Of a DNA stretch of 64,000 nt, positions 52,015 through 60,251 are shown piece by piece. Numbering within the stretch: position 1 is the stretch's first letter; every line of letters starts with the position of its first letter. The notes beneath the pieces were generated by a model, which saw nothing but the letters and a program-made list of their open reading frames with translations, was not told where the DNA came from and ran no database searches. Source of the DNA: Amycolatopsis sp. NBRC 101858. Lineage in GTDB: Bacteria; Actinomycetota; Actinomycetes; Mycobacteriales; Pseudonocardiaceae. Location: contig NZ_BSTD01000010.1 of NCBI RefSeq assembly GCF_030269325.1, positions 1 to 64,000 on the forward strand, read 5' to 3'. The position numbers and the translations under genes were made by a program.

Positions 52015-53838
52015 GTGACGGTATCGAAAGACGAGGCGAGCACTGCCCACGACTTTCGTCGAGCGGCAGTCGGGCAAATGGCGAACGTCGGCGTGCACCG
52101 CACCTTGCACGAATTGTGGGAGCACGCGGTGCGGCGGAACCGGCACCGCACCGCGCTGGTCGCCGGCGGCGAAGTCCTTTCCTACGACGAGGTGAACACC
52201 CGGGCGAACCGGCTGGCGCGGCTGCTGGCCGACCACGGTGCCGGGCCCGAACGCGTGGTGGCGCTGGCGCTGCCGCGGTCCGCGGCGATGGTGACGAGCG
52301 TGCTGGCCGTGGCGAAGGCCGGGGCGGCCTTCCTGCCCGCCGATCTCGCGTACCCGGCCGAGCGGGTCGCGCACATGCTGGCCGACGCCGCACCCGTGGT
52401 GGTGTGCACGACGCGCGCCGGCGCCGCGACCCTCCCCGAAACCGGGGTGCCGCTGGTGGTCCTCGGCGACGAGGGCCCGGCCGGAGCGCTGGAGAAGCGC
52501 GCCGGTACCGACCTGACCGACGGCGAGCGCACCGGCGAAGTCTCCGCGGCGAACCTGGCCTACGTCATCTACACGTCCGGCTCGACGGGCCGGCCCAAGG
52601 GCGTCGCGGTGACCCACGCCGGGCTGGCCGGGCTGGCGAGCGCGAAGGTCGCGGCGATGCGGGTCACCGACGACAGCCGGGTCCTGCAGTTCGCGTCCCC
52701 GAGCTTCGACGCGTTCCTGACCGAGCTCCTGTCCGCGTTCACGGCCGGGGCCGCGCTGGTCGTCCCGTCGGCCCCGACGCTGGCCGGCGAGGTGCTCAAG
52801 GCGGCGCTGCTGGACGGGCGCGTCACGCACGCGGTCCTGCCGCCGGCGGCGGTCGCGACACTGGCGCCGGAGGACTTCCCCGAGCTGCGGACGCTCGTCG
52901 TCGCGGGGGAGTCGTGCCCGCCGGACCTCGTCGCACGGTGGGCGCCGCACCTGCGGCTGCTCAACGCCTACGGGCCGACCGAGGCCACCGTGTGCGCCAC
53001 CATGACCGCGCCGCTCTCGGCGGGCGAGCCGGTGACCATCGGCACCCCGATCGCCGGCGTCTCGGTGTACGTCCTCGACGCCGAGCTGCGGCCGGTGCCG
53101 GCCGGGGAGATCGGCGAGCTGTACCTCGGCGGCGCCGGGCTGGCGCGGGGCTACCTCGGCCGGCCCGCGCTGACCGCCGAACGGTTCGTCGCCGACCCGT
53201 TTTCGGCGGCGGGCGCCCGGATGTACCGCACCGGCGACCTCGCCTCGCGCCGCCCCGACGGCGCCTTCGTGTTCCACGGCCGCGTCGACGACCAGGTCAA
53301 GCTCCGCGGGTTCCGCATCGAGCTCGGCGAAGTCGAGGCCGTGCTGACCCGCCACCCCGGCGTCGCCCAGGCCGCCGCGGTGGTCCGGGACGACGGGGCC
53401 GGCGGCCGGCAGCTGGTCGTGCACGTGGTCCCGACCGGCGGGAGCGCGCCTTCGCCGGACGAGCTGCGCGCGCACGCGCTGCGGTACCTGCCCGACCACA
53501 TGGTCCCGGCCGCCTACCCGGCGCTGGCGGAGATGCCGTTGTCGCCCAACGGAAAGGTCGACCGGACCGCGCTCCTCGAGCGGGAGGTCCGGCCACGGCC
53601 GGCCGGCCGGCCGCCGGAGACCTCCGCGGAGAAGGCGATCTTCTCGATCTTCCGCGAGCTGTTCGAGGGCGCGCCGATCGACGTCGGCAGCAACTTCTTC
53701 GAGCTCGGCGGGACCAGCATCCTCGCCATCGACGTGATCCTGCGCGCGCAGGAGGCCGGCCTGGAGCTCTCGCCGCGCAGCGTCATCGACCACCCGACCA
53801 TCGAGGCGCTGGCCGCCGCAGCCCGGAGCGAAGCATGA
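52015..53838 (+). CDS. NRPS adenylation-PCP didomain protein
   Basis: 607 residues: adenylation domain (about 25-520) and carrier domain (about 530-605). Core motifs: YTSGSTGRPKG, FDAFLTEL, NAYGPTEATVCATM, YRTGDLASRRPDG, NGKVDRTALL; PCP Ser in LGGTSILA. Read by eye, the specificity positions start D-A-T-V-V-A-A-V-C, nearest to codes for aromatic amino acids (Tyr/Phe); low certainty. A free A-PCP coupled to a P450 (as NovH/NovI) usually makes a beta-hydroxy amino acid on the carrier. No condensation or thioesterase domain is present. Confidence 0.93.
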   Translation: MTVSKDEASTAHDFRRAAVGQMANVGVHRTLHELWEHAVRRNRHRTALVAGGEVLSYDEVNTRANRLARLLADHGAGPERVVALALPRSAAMVTSVLAVAKAGAAFLPADLAYPAERVAHMLADAAPVVVCTTRAGAATLPETGVPLVVLGDEGPAGALEKRAGTDLTDGERTGEVSAANLAYVIYTSGSTGRPKGVAVTHAGLAGLASAKVAAMRVTDDSRVLQFASPSFDAFLTELLSAFTAGAALVVPSAPTLAGEVLKAALLDGRVTHAVLPPAAVATLAPEDFPELRTLVVAGESCPPDLVARWAPHLRLLNAYGPTEATVCATMTAPLSAGEPVTIGTPIAGVSVYVLDAELRPVPAGEIGELYLGGAGLARGYLGRPALTAERFVADPFSAAGARMYRTGDLASRRPDGAFVFHGRVDDQVKLRGFRIELGEVEAVLTRHPGVAQAAAVVRDDGAGGRQLVVHVVPTGGSAPSPDELRAHALRYLPDHMVPAAYPALAEMPLSPNGKVDRTALLEREVRPRPAGRPPETSAEKAIFSIFRELFEGAPIDVGSNFFELGGTSILAIDVILRAQEAGLELSPRSVIDHPTIEALAAAARSEA

Positions 53839-55058
53839 CGACCCGGCCGATCGCCGACCCCGGCGCGCTCGACGACCTCGACCTGGCGTCGCCGACGCTG
53901 CACGCCGAGTACGAACTGGGCGAGGTGTGGCGCCACCTGCGCGCCCACGACCCCGTCCACTGGCAGCCGCCGCGCGGCGAGCAGCGCGGGTTCTGGGTGA
54001 TCACCCGGTACGCCGACGTCAACCAGGTGTACCAGGACAAGGCGCACTTCGGGACCGAGAACGGCAACGCGCTGGCCACGCTGCTGCACGGCGGGGACTC
54101 GGCGTCGGGGGCGATGCTCGCGGTGACCGACGGCGAGCGCCACGACAAGGTCCGCGGCGTGCTGAAGAAGGGCTTCTCCCGGCGGATGCTCGACCTGATC
54201 GGGCATTCCCTGCAGGAGACCGTCGACGGGTTGCTGCGCGACGCGCTCGAAAAGGGGGAGTGCGACGCCGCGCGCGACGTCTCGTCCAACGTCCCGCTCG
54301 GGGCGATCTGCGATCTGCTGGAGATCCCCGGAGACGACCGCAAGTACCTGCTCGACCTGACCGCGCACGCGTGGAGCTCGGACTACGCCGACGAGCCGCC
54401 CGAGGAGAGCTGGGTCGCCAAGAACGAGATCCTGCTGTACTTCAGCCGGCTGGCCAAGGCCCGCCGCGGCGCGACCGGCGACGACATGGTCACGCTGCTC
54501 GCCAACTGCCACATCGACGGGATGCCGCTCAACCAGGCCGAGCTGATGGCGAACTGCTACGGCCTGATGATCGGCGGCGACGAAACCGGCCGGCACGCGA
54601 TCACCGGCACGATCCTGGCCCTGATCGAGAACCCCGGCCAGTGGCGGGCGCTCAAGAACGGCGACGTCGACCTGGCCACCGCGACCGAGGAAGCCCTGCG
54701 GTGGACGGTGCCGTCCCTGCACGGCGGCCGGACGGCGACCGCGGACGTCGTCGTCGGCGGCCGGGAGATCAAGGCCGGGGACGTGGTCAGCGTGTGGATC
54801 TCCTCGGCCAACCGGGACGAGACCGTGTTCGCCGGCCCGGACCGGTTCGACCTCGCCCGGACCCCGAACCAGCACTTCACCTTCGCCTACGGGTCGCACT
54901 ACTGCCTCGGGCACTACCTGGGGCGGATGGAGGTCCGCGCGGTGCTCGACGGGCTGCGCCGGCTGGTGTCCGAAGTGGAGCAGACCGGCGACGAGAAGTG
55001 GATCTACTCCAGCATCCTGCACGGGATGAGCTCCCTGCCGGTCAAGTTCACCGCATGA
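53835..55058 (+). CDS. Cytochrome P450, probably acting on the PCP-bound amino acid
   Basis: 407 residues. Heme site FAYGSHYCLGHYLGRME, I-helix GLMIGGDETGRHAIT, ExxR in EEALRWTVP. Start overlaps the A-PCP gene by 4 bases, so the two act together. The C-terminal GMSSLPVKF is like that of NovI-type beta-hydroxylases. Beta-hydroxylation of a tethered amino acid is the likely reaction; inferred from the pairing. Confidence 0.9.
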   Translation: MTTRPIADPGALDDLDLASPTLHAEYELGEVWRHLRAHDPVHWQPPRGEQRGFWVITRYADVNQVYQDKAHFGTENGNALATLLHGGDSASGAMLAVTDGERHDKVRGVLKKGFSRRMLDLIGHSLQETVDGLLRDALEKGECDAARDVSSNVPLGAICDLLEIPGDDRKYLLDLTAHAWSSDYADEPPEESWVAKNEILLYFSRLAKARRGATGDDMVTLLANCHIDGMPLNQAELMANCYGLMIGGDETGRHAITGTILALIENPGQWRALKNGDVDLATATEEALRWTVPSLHGGRTATADVVVGGREIKAGDVVSVWISSANRDETVFAGPDRFDLARTPNQHFTFAYGSHYCLGHYLGRMEVRAVLDGLRRLVSEVEQTGDEKWIYSSILHGMSSLPVKFTA

Positions 55059-55146
55059 GCGAGCTCGCGAGCGAATCATCCAACACTGCGCCGGCCGCTC
55101 AGGCCGCGCCGAGCGTCAGCGAGGGGTGCGCATGAGCGAGCTCGCG
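55053..55146. repeat. Direct repeat GCATGAGCGAGCTCGCG, 77 bases apart
   Basis: The 17-base sequence occurs at 55053-55069 and 55130-55146. The first copy contains the P450 stop and an ATG opening a 26-codon frame (MSELASESSNTAPAAQ), the second contains the ketoreductase ATG. Each copy includes the palindrome GCGAGCTCGC. It may be a mobile intergenic repeat that duplicated the start region, or a site for coupling translation. Confidence 0.6.
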
Positions 55147-55899
55147 GAGTGCGCCGGCGCCGGCGCGGCGGTGGCCGTCGTCACCGGCGCGGCGCGCGGG
55201 ATCGGTGCGGTGACCGCGGAACTGCTCGCGGCCTGGGGCGTCGCGGTCGTCGCCGTCGACCGCGACGAGGGCGAGCTCGCCGGCACGGTGGCCGCGCTCG
55301 GCGGTTCCGGCACGGGCATCGGCTGCGACGTCACCTCGGCCGACCAGGTGACGAGCATGGTGCGCCGGGCCGTGAGCGCGTTCGGGCACGTCGACGTCCT
55401 GGTGAACTGCGCCGGCGTGACCCGCGACCGGTTGCTGCTCACCATGACCGACGAGGAGTGGGACGCCACGGTCGACGTCAACCTCGGCGGCACGATCCGC
55501 TGCTCGCGCGTCGTCGGCGAGCACATGAAGCGGCGGCGGTCCGGGCACATCGTCAACTTCAGCTCCGTCGCCGCCGACGGCAACGCGGGCCAGGCGAACT
55601 ACGCGACGGCGAAGGCGGCCATCACCGGCTTCACCCGGGCGCTCGCGGCGGAGCTCGGCCCGTTCGGCGTCACCGTCAACGCCGTCGCGCCGGGCTTCGT
55701 CGCGACGGCGATGGTGGACGACCTGGCCGACCGCCTCAACGTCGACCGGCAGGCCTTCCTCGACCGGGCGGGCGCGGCGACCGCGCTCGGCCGGGTCGCC
55801 TCGGCCGCGGACATCGCGGGTGTCGTGGCGTTCCTCGCCGGCCCGCGGTCGGGCTACGTCACCGGGCAGACCGTCTACGCGACGGGCGGCGACCGGTGA
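55132..55899 (+). CDS. FabG-like ketoreductase (SDR)
   Basis: 255 residues. TGAARGIGAVTAELLAAWG, VLVNCAGVTRDRLLL, VNFSSVAADGNAGQANYATA (Ser, Tyr, Lys present) and VNAVAPGFVATAMV. Complete SDR. Third gene of the A-PCP operon; it may reduce a beta-keto amino acyl product of the P450 or a polyketide carbonyl. Its end overlaps the end of the convergent MarR gene by 25 bases. Confidence 0.86.
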   Translation: MSELAECAGAGAAVAVVTGAARGIGAVTAELLAAWGVAVVAVDRDEGELAGTVAALGGSGTGIGCDVTSADQVTSMVRRAVSAFGHVDVLVNCAGVTRDRLLLTMTDEEWDATVDVNLGGTIRCSRVVGEHMKRRRSGHIVNFSSVAADGNAGQANYATAKAAITGFTRALAAELGPFGVTVNAVAPGFVATAMVDDLADRLNVDRQAFLDRAGAATALGRVASAADIAGVVAFLAGPRSGYVTGQTVYATGGDR

Positions 55900-56365
55900 T
55901 CGCCGGGTTCGGGTAGCCGGCCCGCGACGTGGTCGCGCAGCCGGTCGAGCACGTCGAGCAGGGCGGCGCGCTCGGCGTCGCCGAGGATGCCGAACGTCAG
56001 CTCGGCGTGCGCTTCGTGCAGGGCCTGGATCTCGCTCAGGTGCTCGTGGCCTTGGCGGTGATCTCGAGCCGGGTCGAGCGGCGGTCGCCGGGATCGTGGC
56101 ACCGCTCGAGCAGGCCTTCGTCCTCCAGCCCGTCCACCAGGGACGTGATGGAGCGGCCGGTGACGCCGAGGCGGTCCTTGAGGTCGCCCATCCGCGGCCG
56201 GCCGGCCTCGTCGACGGCGAGCATCAGCAACACCCGGGACGGGGACCAGCCCCGCTGCTGGTAGGGCTGCCCGGCGAACCGGCGCAGCGCGTGCGTGGTG
56301 CGCATGATCGCGTCGCCCAGCTGTGCTCCGGTCGGCGGGGCCGCCGGTGGTTTGTCGCTTGACAC
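55875..56365 (-). pseudogene. MarR-family regulator, frameshifted copy
   Basis: From GTG 56365: PPTGAQLGDAIMRTTHALRR, GVTGRSITSLVDGLEDEGLL, DPGDRRSTRLEITAK, then a missing G near 56050 (AAGGCCACG versus AAGGGCCACG in the paralogue) ends the frame at 56036. In the next frame HEHLSEIQALHEAHAELTFG continues to a TAG at 55875. Joined, it equals the intact MarR at 57998-58465 over its length. Either a recent pseudogene or a sequence error. Confidence 0.75.
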
Positions 56366-56408
56366 CCCCCGACTGTACCGGTAATCCTGACAAGCGCAAC
56401 TAACTCTG

Positions 56409-56429
56409 TCCGGATTGAAACTAATTTCA
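56409..56429. promoter_or_regulatory. Operator-like site upstream of the MFS gene
   Basis: TCCGGATT (56409-56416) followed by the inverted repeat TGAAA-CTAA-TTTCA (56416-56429), 11 bases before the MFS start and in the divergent region with the first MarR gene. TCCGGATT recurs before the second MarR gene, so it may be the recognition core. Confidence 0.5.
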
Positions 56430-56440
56430 GGAGTGCGTGC

Positions 56441-57817
56441 ATGGAAGCAACGGGGACGAGCACGGGCCCGCCGGGGACCGTCTCGCCGGTGAAGAAGAAA
56501 GCGTGGTTCAGCCGCAACTACAAGTTGCAGATGACGGGCGCGATCATCTCGGCACTGGGCACGTCCGCCGCGCCGGTCGCGATGGCCTTCGCGATCCTCG
56601 ACACCGGCGGCTCGGGGACCGCGGTCGGCCTGGTGTCGGCGGCGGGCACGGTGCCCGCGGTGCTGTTCTTCGTGATCGGCGGGGTGGTGGCCGACCGGCT
56701 GCCGCGGCACCTGGTCATCGTCGCCACGAACCTGGTCAGCACCGTGGCGCAGGGGCTGTTCGCCCTGGTGGTGTTCCTGGATTCGATCAAGCTCTGGGAG
56801 CTGGTCGCGTTCTCGGCCGCCAACGGGCTCGCGATGGCCTTCCGCATGCCGGCCACCGAAGGCCTGCTGATGCGCAGCGTCGGCCGGGAGAACGCCAGCA
56901 GGGCGTTCGCCATCTTCCGAACCGGCCTCAACGGCGCCCAGGTCGCCGGGGCCGCGCTCGGCGGCGTGCTGGTGTCCGCCTTCGGGCCGGGCTGGGTGCT
57001 CGCCATCGACTCGGCCACGTTCGCCCTGACGTCGCTGCTCGCCTTCGCGATGCAGGCGGAGGGGAAGCTGCGCAAGCGGGAAGGCATGATCACCGAGCTG
57101 CGCGAAGGCTGGACCGAGTTCTCCAGCCGCAAGTGGCTGTGGACCGTGACCGTGCAGTTCGGCATCGTCAACGCCCTCGGGGTCGGGGCGTTCACGGTGC
57201 TCGGCGCGGTGGCGTCGGATCGGCAGCTCAACGGCGCGAGCGACTGGGGTTTCATTCTTTCGTGTGACGCGGTCGGCATGATCCTCGGCGGGTTGCTGAT
57301 GGTGAAGCTGCGGCCGCAGCGGCTGCTGGTCTCCGGCGTCTGCGGCGCGGTGCTGCTCGCGTTGCCGCTGGCGGCGTTCGCGGCCGGCGCGCCCCTGCTG
57401 GTGATCTGCGCGGCGTCGCTGTTCGGCGGGCTCGGCGTGGAAATCTTCACCGTCAACTGGATGACCACGCTGCGGCAGGAGATCCCGCACGAGAAGTTCT
57501 CGCGCATCGCCGCCTACGAGGCGCTGTGCTCGTTCGGCCTCACGCCGCTCGGCGCGGCCGGCGCGGGTCCGGCGGCCGACAAGTTCGGTCTCGGCCGGAC
57601 GCTGTGGTTCGCGAGCGGGGCGATCGTCGTCACCACCGCGATGGTGCTGGCCTCGGCCGAGGTGCGGAAGATCAAGCGCGCCCCGGACGACGGCACCCGG
57701 GGGCCCGGCGGGCCGTTCGGCGGTCCGGGTGGGCCTGGCGGTCCGGGTGGGCCCGGTGGCCCCGGCGGCCCGGGGGGACTTGGAGGCCCCGGTGGGCCGC
57801 CGCCCGGACCGCGCTGA
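56441..57817 (+). CDS. MFS exporter with collagen-like tail
   Basis: 458 residues, 12 predicted membrane helices. The first half carries GTSAAPVAMAFAILDTGGSG and VVADRLPRHLVIV, typical of enterobactin-exporter-like MFS drug transporters. From about 410 a tail of Gly-Pro-Gly repeats (GGPGGPGGPGG) of about 45 residues ends the protein. Flanked by two MarR paralogues; probably exports the cluster product and gives self-resistance. Confidence 0.88.
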   Translation: MEATGTSTGPPGTVSPVKKKAWFSRNYKLQMTGAIISALGTSAAPVAMAFAILDTGGSGTAVGLVSAAGTVPAVLFFVIGGVVADRLPRHLVIVATNLVSTVAQGLFALVVFLDSIKLWELVAFSAANGLAMAFRMPATEGLLMRSVGRENASRAFAIFRTGLNGAQVAGAALGGVLVSAFGPGWVLAIDSATFALTSLLAFAMQAEGKLRKREGMITELREGWTEFSSRKWLWTVTVQFGIVNALGVGAFTVLGAVASDRQLNGASDWGFILSCDAVGMILGGLLMVKLRPQRLLVSGVCGAVLLALPLAAFAAGAPLLVICAASLFGGLGVEIFTVNWMTTLRQEIPHEKFSRIAAYEALCSFGLTPLGAAGAGPAADKFGLGRTLWFASGAIVVTTAMVLASAEVRKIKRAPDDGTRGPGGPFGGPGGPGGPGGPGGPGGPGGLGGPGGPPPGPR

Positions 57818-57843
57818 CCGCCGCGAGCCGGGTGGGTGGTTGC

Positions 57844-57895
57844 GTTGTCGTGAGTGTTCAGGGTGGTTCCAACCGCCCTGAACACTCACGACAAC
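57844..57895. repeat. Perfect 20-bp palindromic hairpin
   Basis: GTTGTCGTGAGTGTTCAGGG (57844-57863) and its exact complement (57876-57895), with GGTT/AACC pairing inside the loop, so that nearly all 52 bases pair. It lies after the MFS stop and may terminate it. The core CGTGAGTGTTC recalls dispersed palindromes of Amycolatopsis genomes; this is from memory. Confidence 0.8.
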
Positions 57896-57949
57896 TGCGG
57901 CAGGGCGGGAAGGCGGGCTTGTGCTCGGCTTCGCCGCACCAGTCACAAC

Positions 57950-57977
57950 CCGGATAGCTTTACTTTCGTCTATCCGG
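57950..57977. promoter_or_regulatory. Inverted repeat upstream of the second MarR gene
   Basis: CCGGATAG (57950-57957) and CTATCCGG (57970-57977), 12 bases apart, 20 bases before the GTG start. The right arm runs into TCCGGATT, shared with the MFS control region. Likely autoregulatory MarR operator. Confidence 0.55.
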
Positions 57978-57997
57978 ATTGCGTGTAGCCTGGGCGC

Positions 57998-58465
57998 GTG
58001 TCGAGGGAAAAGACGGAGGGGCCGCCGACCGGGGCGCAGCTGGCCGATGCGCTGATGCGCACCACCCACGCGTTGCGCCGGTTCGCCGGGCAGCCGTACC
58101 AGCAGCGGGGCTGGTCGACCTCGAGGGTGCTGCTGATGCTGGCCGTCGACGAGGCCGGCACCCCGCGGATGGGCGAGCTGAAGGACCGGCTGGGCGTCAC
58201 GGGCCGGTCGATCACGTCCCTGGTGGACGGTCTGGAGGAGGAAGGGCTGCTCAAGCGGTGCGACGATCCCGGTGACCGGCGGTCGATCCGGCTCGAGATC
58301 ACCGCGAAGGGCCACGAGCACCTGGGCGAGATCAAGGCGCTGCACGACGCCCACGCGGAGCTGACGTTCGGCATCCTCACCGACGCCGAACGCACCGCGC
58401 TGGTCGACGTGCTCGGCCGGCTGCGCGACCACGTCGCCGGCCGGTCGTCCGAACCCGACCGGTAA
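57998..58465 (+). CDS. MarR-family transcriptional regulator
   Basis: 155 residues. PPTGAQLADALMRTTHALRR, GELKDRLGVTGRSITSLVDGL (recognition helix), DPGDRRSIRLEITAKGHEHL (wing). Complete. It has about 85% identity by eye with the frameshifted copy at 55875-56365. Together they flank the exporter, and it probably represses the exporter until a product or ligand binds. Confidence 0.9.
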   Translation: MSREKTEGPPTGAQLADALMRTTHALRRFAGQPYQQRGWSTSRVLLMLAVDEAGTPRMGELKDRLGVTGRSITSLVDGLEEEGLLKRCDDPGDRRSIRLEITAKGHEHLGEIKALHDAHAELTFGILTDAERTALVDVLGRLRDHVAGRSSEPDR

Positions 58466-58555
58466 AAACGCGCCGACAATTCCCGACCGGCAGAAAACTC
58501 GCGTTAACCACTATTCCCGTTGCTCGCGGAAATGATTTGTGCTCATGATGTCGGC

Positions 58556-59785
58556 ATGGTTGATTCGAGCACGATCACGGCCGATCTTTCCGATCCGGAA
58601 TTCCTGCAGAACCCTTATCCGGCACTGGCCCGGCTCCGCCGCGAATCCCCGGTCGCGCGCGTCCGGACGGCGTTCGGGTTCGACGCCTGGCTGCTGACGA
58701 AGTACGAGCTCGTCCGGGACGCGCTCGCCGACCCGCGGCTGGTCCGCAACGTGCCGGGAGAGGTCGATCCGATCCGGCAGGGAACCCCGGGCGGCGGCGC
58801 GGCGGTGGCCGGCCGCGACTTCGTCCCGCCCAGCGTCCTGGACACCTTCGACCCGCCGGAGCACACGCGGCTGCGCGCGCTCGTCCAGCCGGCGTTCACC
58901 ACCCACCGGATCGACGCGATCGCCGACCGGATCGAGACGGTGGTCGCGCCCCTGGTCGACGAGCTCGCCGAGACACCGGAGTGGGACGTCATCCCGCGGA
59001 TCGCCTACCGCCTGCCACTGGCGGTGATCGGCGACATGCTCGGCGCGCCGCCGGGCGCCGACGTCGAGCTGACCCGGATCACCGCCGGCCTGCTCGCGGA
59101 GGACACCGACGAGGACAGCTTCATGGCCCACCGCGTCGCGCTGCATTCACTGCGCGACTACCTGCTCGCGCTGATCGCCGAGAAGCGCCGGCAGCCGGGT
59201 CCGGACCTGACGAGCGCCCTGGCCGCGGCCGTGCCGGCGTCGGACGAGGTGGCCGGGTACGAGGTGGTTTCGTTGCTGGTCAACATCGTCGTGGCCGGCT
59301 ACGTGACCACGGGCAACATGATCGGCACCGGGATGGCGGCTCTGCTGACGCACCCGGACCAGCTCGCCCTGCTCCGCGCAGACCGCGGGCACATCGCGTC
59401 GGCGGTGGAGGAGTTCGGCCGCATCGAGGCGCCGTTCACGTCGGTGCTGGCTTTCGCGGCGGAGGACCTGGCCTACGGAGAGGTCGCGATCCAGCGCGGT
59501 GACGCGGTGATCTCCTCGCTCACGGCGGCGAACCGCGACCCCGCCCGCTTCCCCGACCCCGACCGGTTCGACATCACCCGCGCGGACCAGGGGCAGCTCG
59601 CGTACAGCCGAGGTATCCACCGCTGCCTCGGCAGCCACCTCGCCCGCGTGGAGCTGGCGGTGTTCCTGCGGCTGCTGCTCGACCGCTTTCCGGTGCTGGA
59701 GCTGGGTTGCGCCCCGGAGGACCTGCGGTGGCGGGCCATCGGCGAGATCAGGGGACTGCGGGCCGTGCCGGTTCGCACGGCCTGA
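58556..59785 (+). CDS. Cytochrome P450 with unusual heme loop
   Basis: 409 residues. ExxR region EEFGRIEAPF (Glu, Arg), I-helix VVAGYVTTGNMIGTG, heme loop AYSRGIHRCLGSHLARVE. The usual FGxGxHxC is AYSRGIHRC, with Tyr and Arg in the Phe/Gly positions, but the Cys is present. ATG 58556 is used; no strong ribosome site is seen. Probably a scaffold hydroxylase. Confidence 0.88.
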   Translation: MVDSSTITADLSDPEFLQNPYPALARLRRESPVARVRTAFGFDAWLLTKYELVRDALADPRLVRNVPGEVDPIRQGTPGGGAAVAGRDFVPPSVLDTFDPPEHTRLRALVQPAFTTHRIDAIADRIETVVAPLVDELAETPEWDVIPRIAYRLPLAVIGDMLGAPPGADVELTRITAGLLAEDTDEDSFMAHRVALHSLRDYLLALIAEKRRQPGPDLTSALAAAVPASDEVAGYEVVSLLVNIVVAGYVTTGNMIGTGMAALLTHPDQLALLRADRGHIASAVEEFGRIEAPFTSVLAFAAEDLAYGEVAIQRGDAVISSLTAANRDPARFPDPDRFDITRADQGQLAYSRGIHRCLGSHLARVELAVFLRLLLDRFPVLELGCAPEDLRWRAIGEIRGLRAVPVRTA

Positions 59786-59883
59786 GCGAGGCTTCGTTTT
59801 CGCGGTGCCGAGGCGCGGTTTGCGGGTCGCGCGGCTTGCGCGGGTTGCGCCGTGCTCGCGGCGAATCGGCGGCCTGGCCGCAA

Positions 59884-59955
59884 GCCGGGCCCGGCCGTGC
59901 GGCGTGAGTGGCCGCGAGTCGTGTCCGGCCGGGCCCGGCCGTGCGGCGTGAGTGG
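59884..59955. repeat. 28-bp direct repeat, two copies with 44-base period
   Basis: Positions 59884-59911 and 59928-59955 are identical: GCCGGGCCCGGCCGTGCGGC followed by GTGAGTGG. It lies between the convergent P450 and MbtH genes, and each copy includes the palindrome GCCGGGCCCGGC. Possibly a terminator duplicated, or a small satellite. Confidence 0.65.
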
Positions 59956-60013
59956 TCTTCGCCTCCGCGGCGCCCGGCGCGAGCCGTGCCCGGGCGCCGC
60001 GGTCCGAGGCGGG

Positions 60014-60226
60014 CTACACCTCCCCGGCGTGGATCGGCCGCCGGGCCCGCAGGCCGGTCCAGGTCCGCTCGACGTACTCGAGCGCGGACTGCCGGTCGGC
60101 GGGCCCGGTCGCGATTCGCCAGCCGGCCGGCACTTCGGCGAACCCCGGCCACAGCGCGTGCTCGCTCGCGGCGTTGACCAGGACCAGGTAACGACCGTCC
60201 TGGTCCTCGAACGGGTTGGTTCCCAC
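60014..60226 (-). CDS. MbtH-like protein
   Basis: 70 residues, exact family length. TNPFEDQDGRYLVLVN, SEHALWPGFAEVPAGW and YVERTWTGLRARRP are the MbtH pattern, with the two conserved Trp. It binds and activates NRPS adenylation domains; the A-PCP protein at 52015 is the only such partner here. GTG 60226 follows GGAGGG by 6 bases. Last gene of the SDR-ligase-MbtH operon. Confidence 0.93.
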   Translation of the reverse strand: MGTNPFEDQDGRYLVLVNAASEHALWPGFAEVPAGWRIATGPADRQSALEYVERTWTGLRARRPIHAGEV

Positions 60227-60251
60227 GAAAATCCCTCCACCCGAAGAAGTT

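Noticed and set aside
56036..58432. A 798-residue leftward frame
   Set aside because: It is the antisense of the MFS exporter and the second MarR gene fused to the frameshifted MarR; not a real protein.
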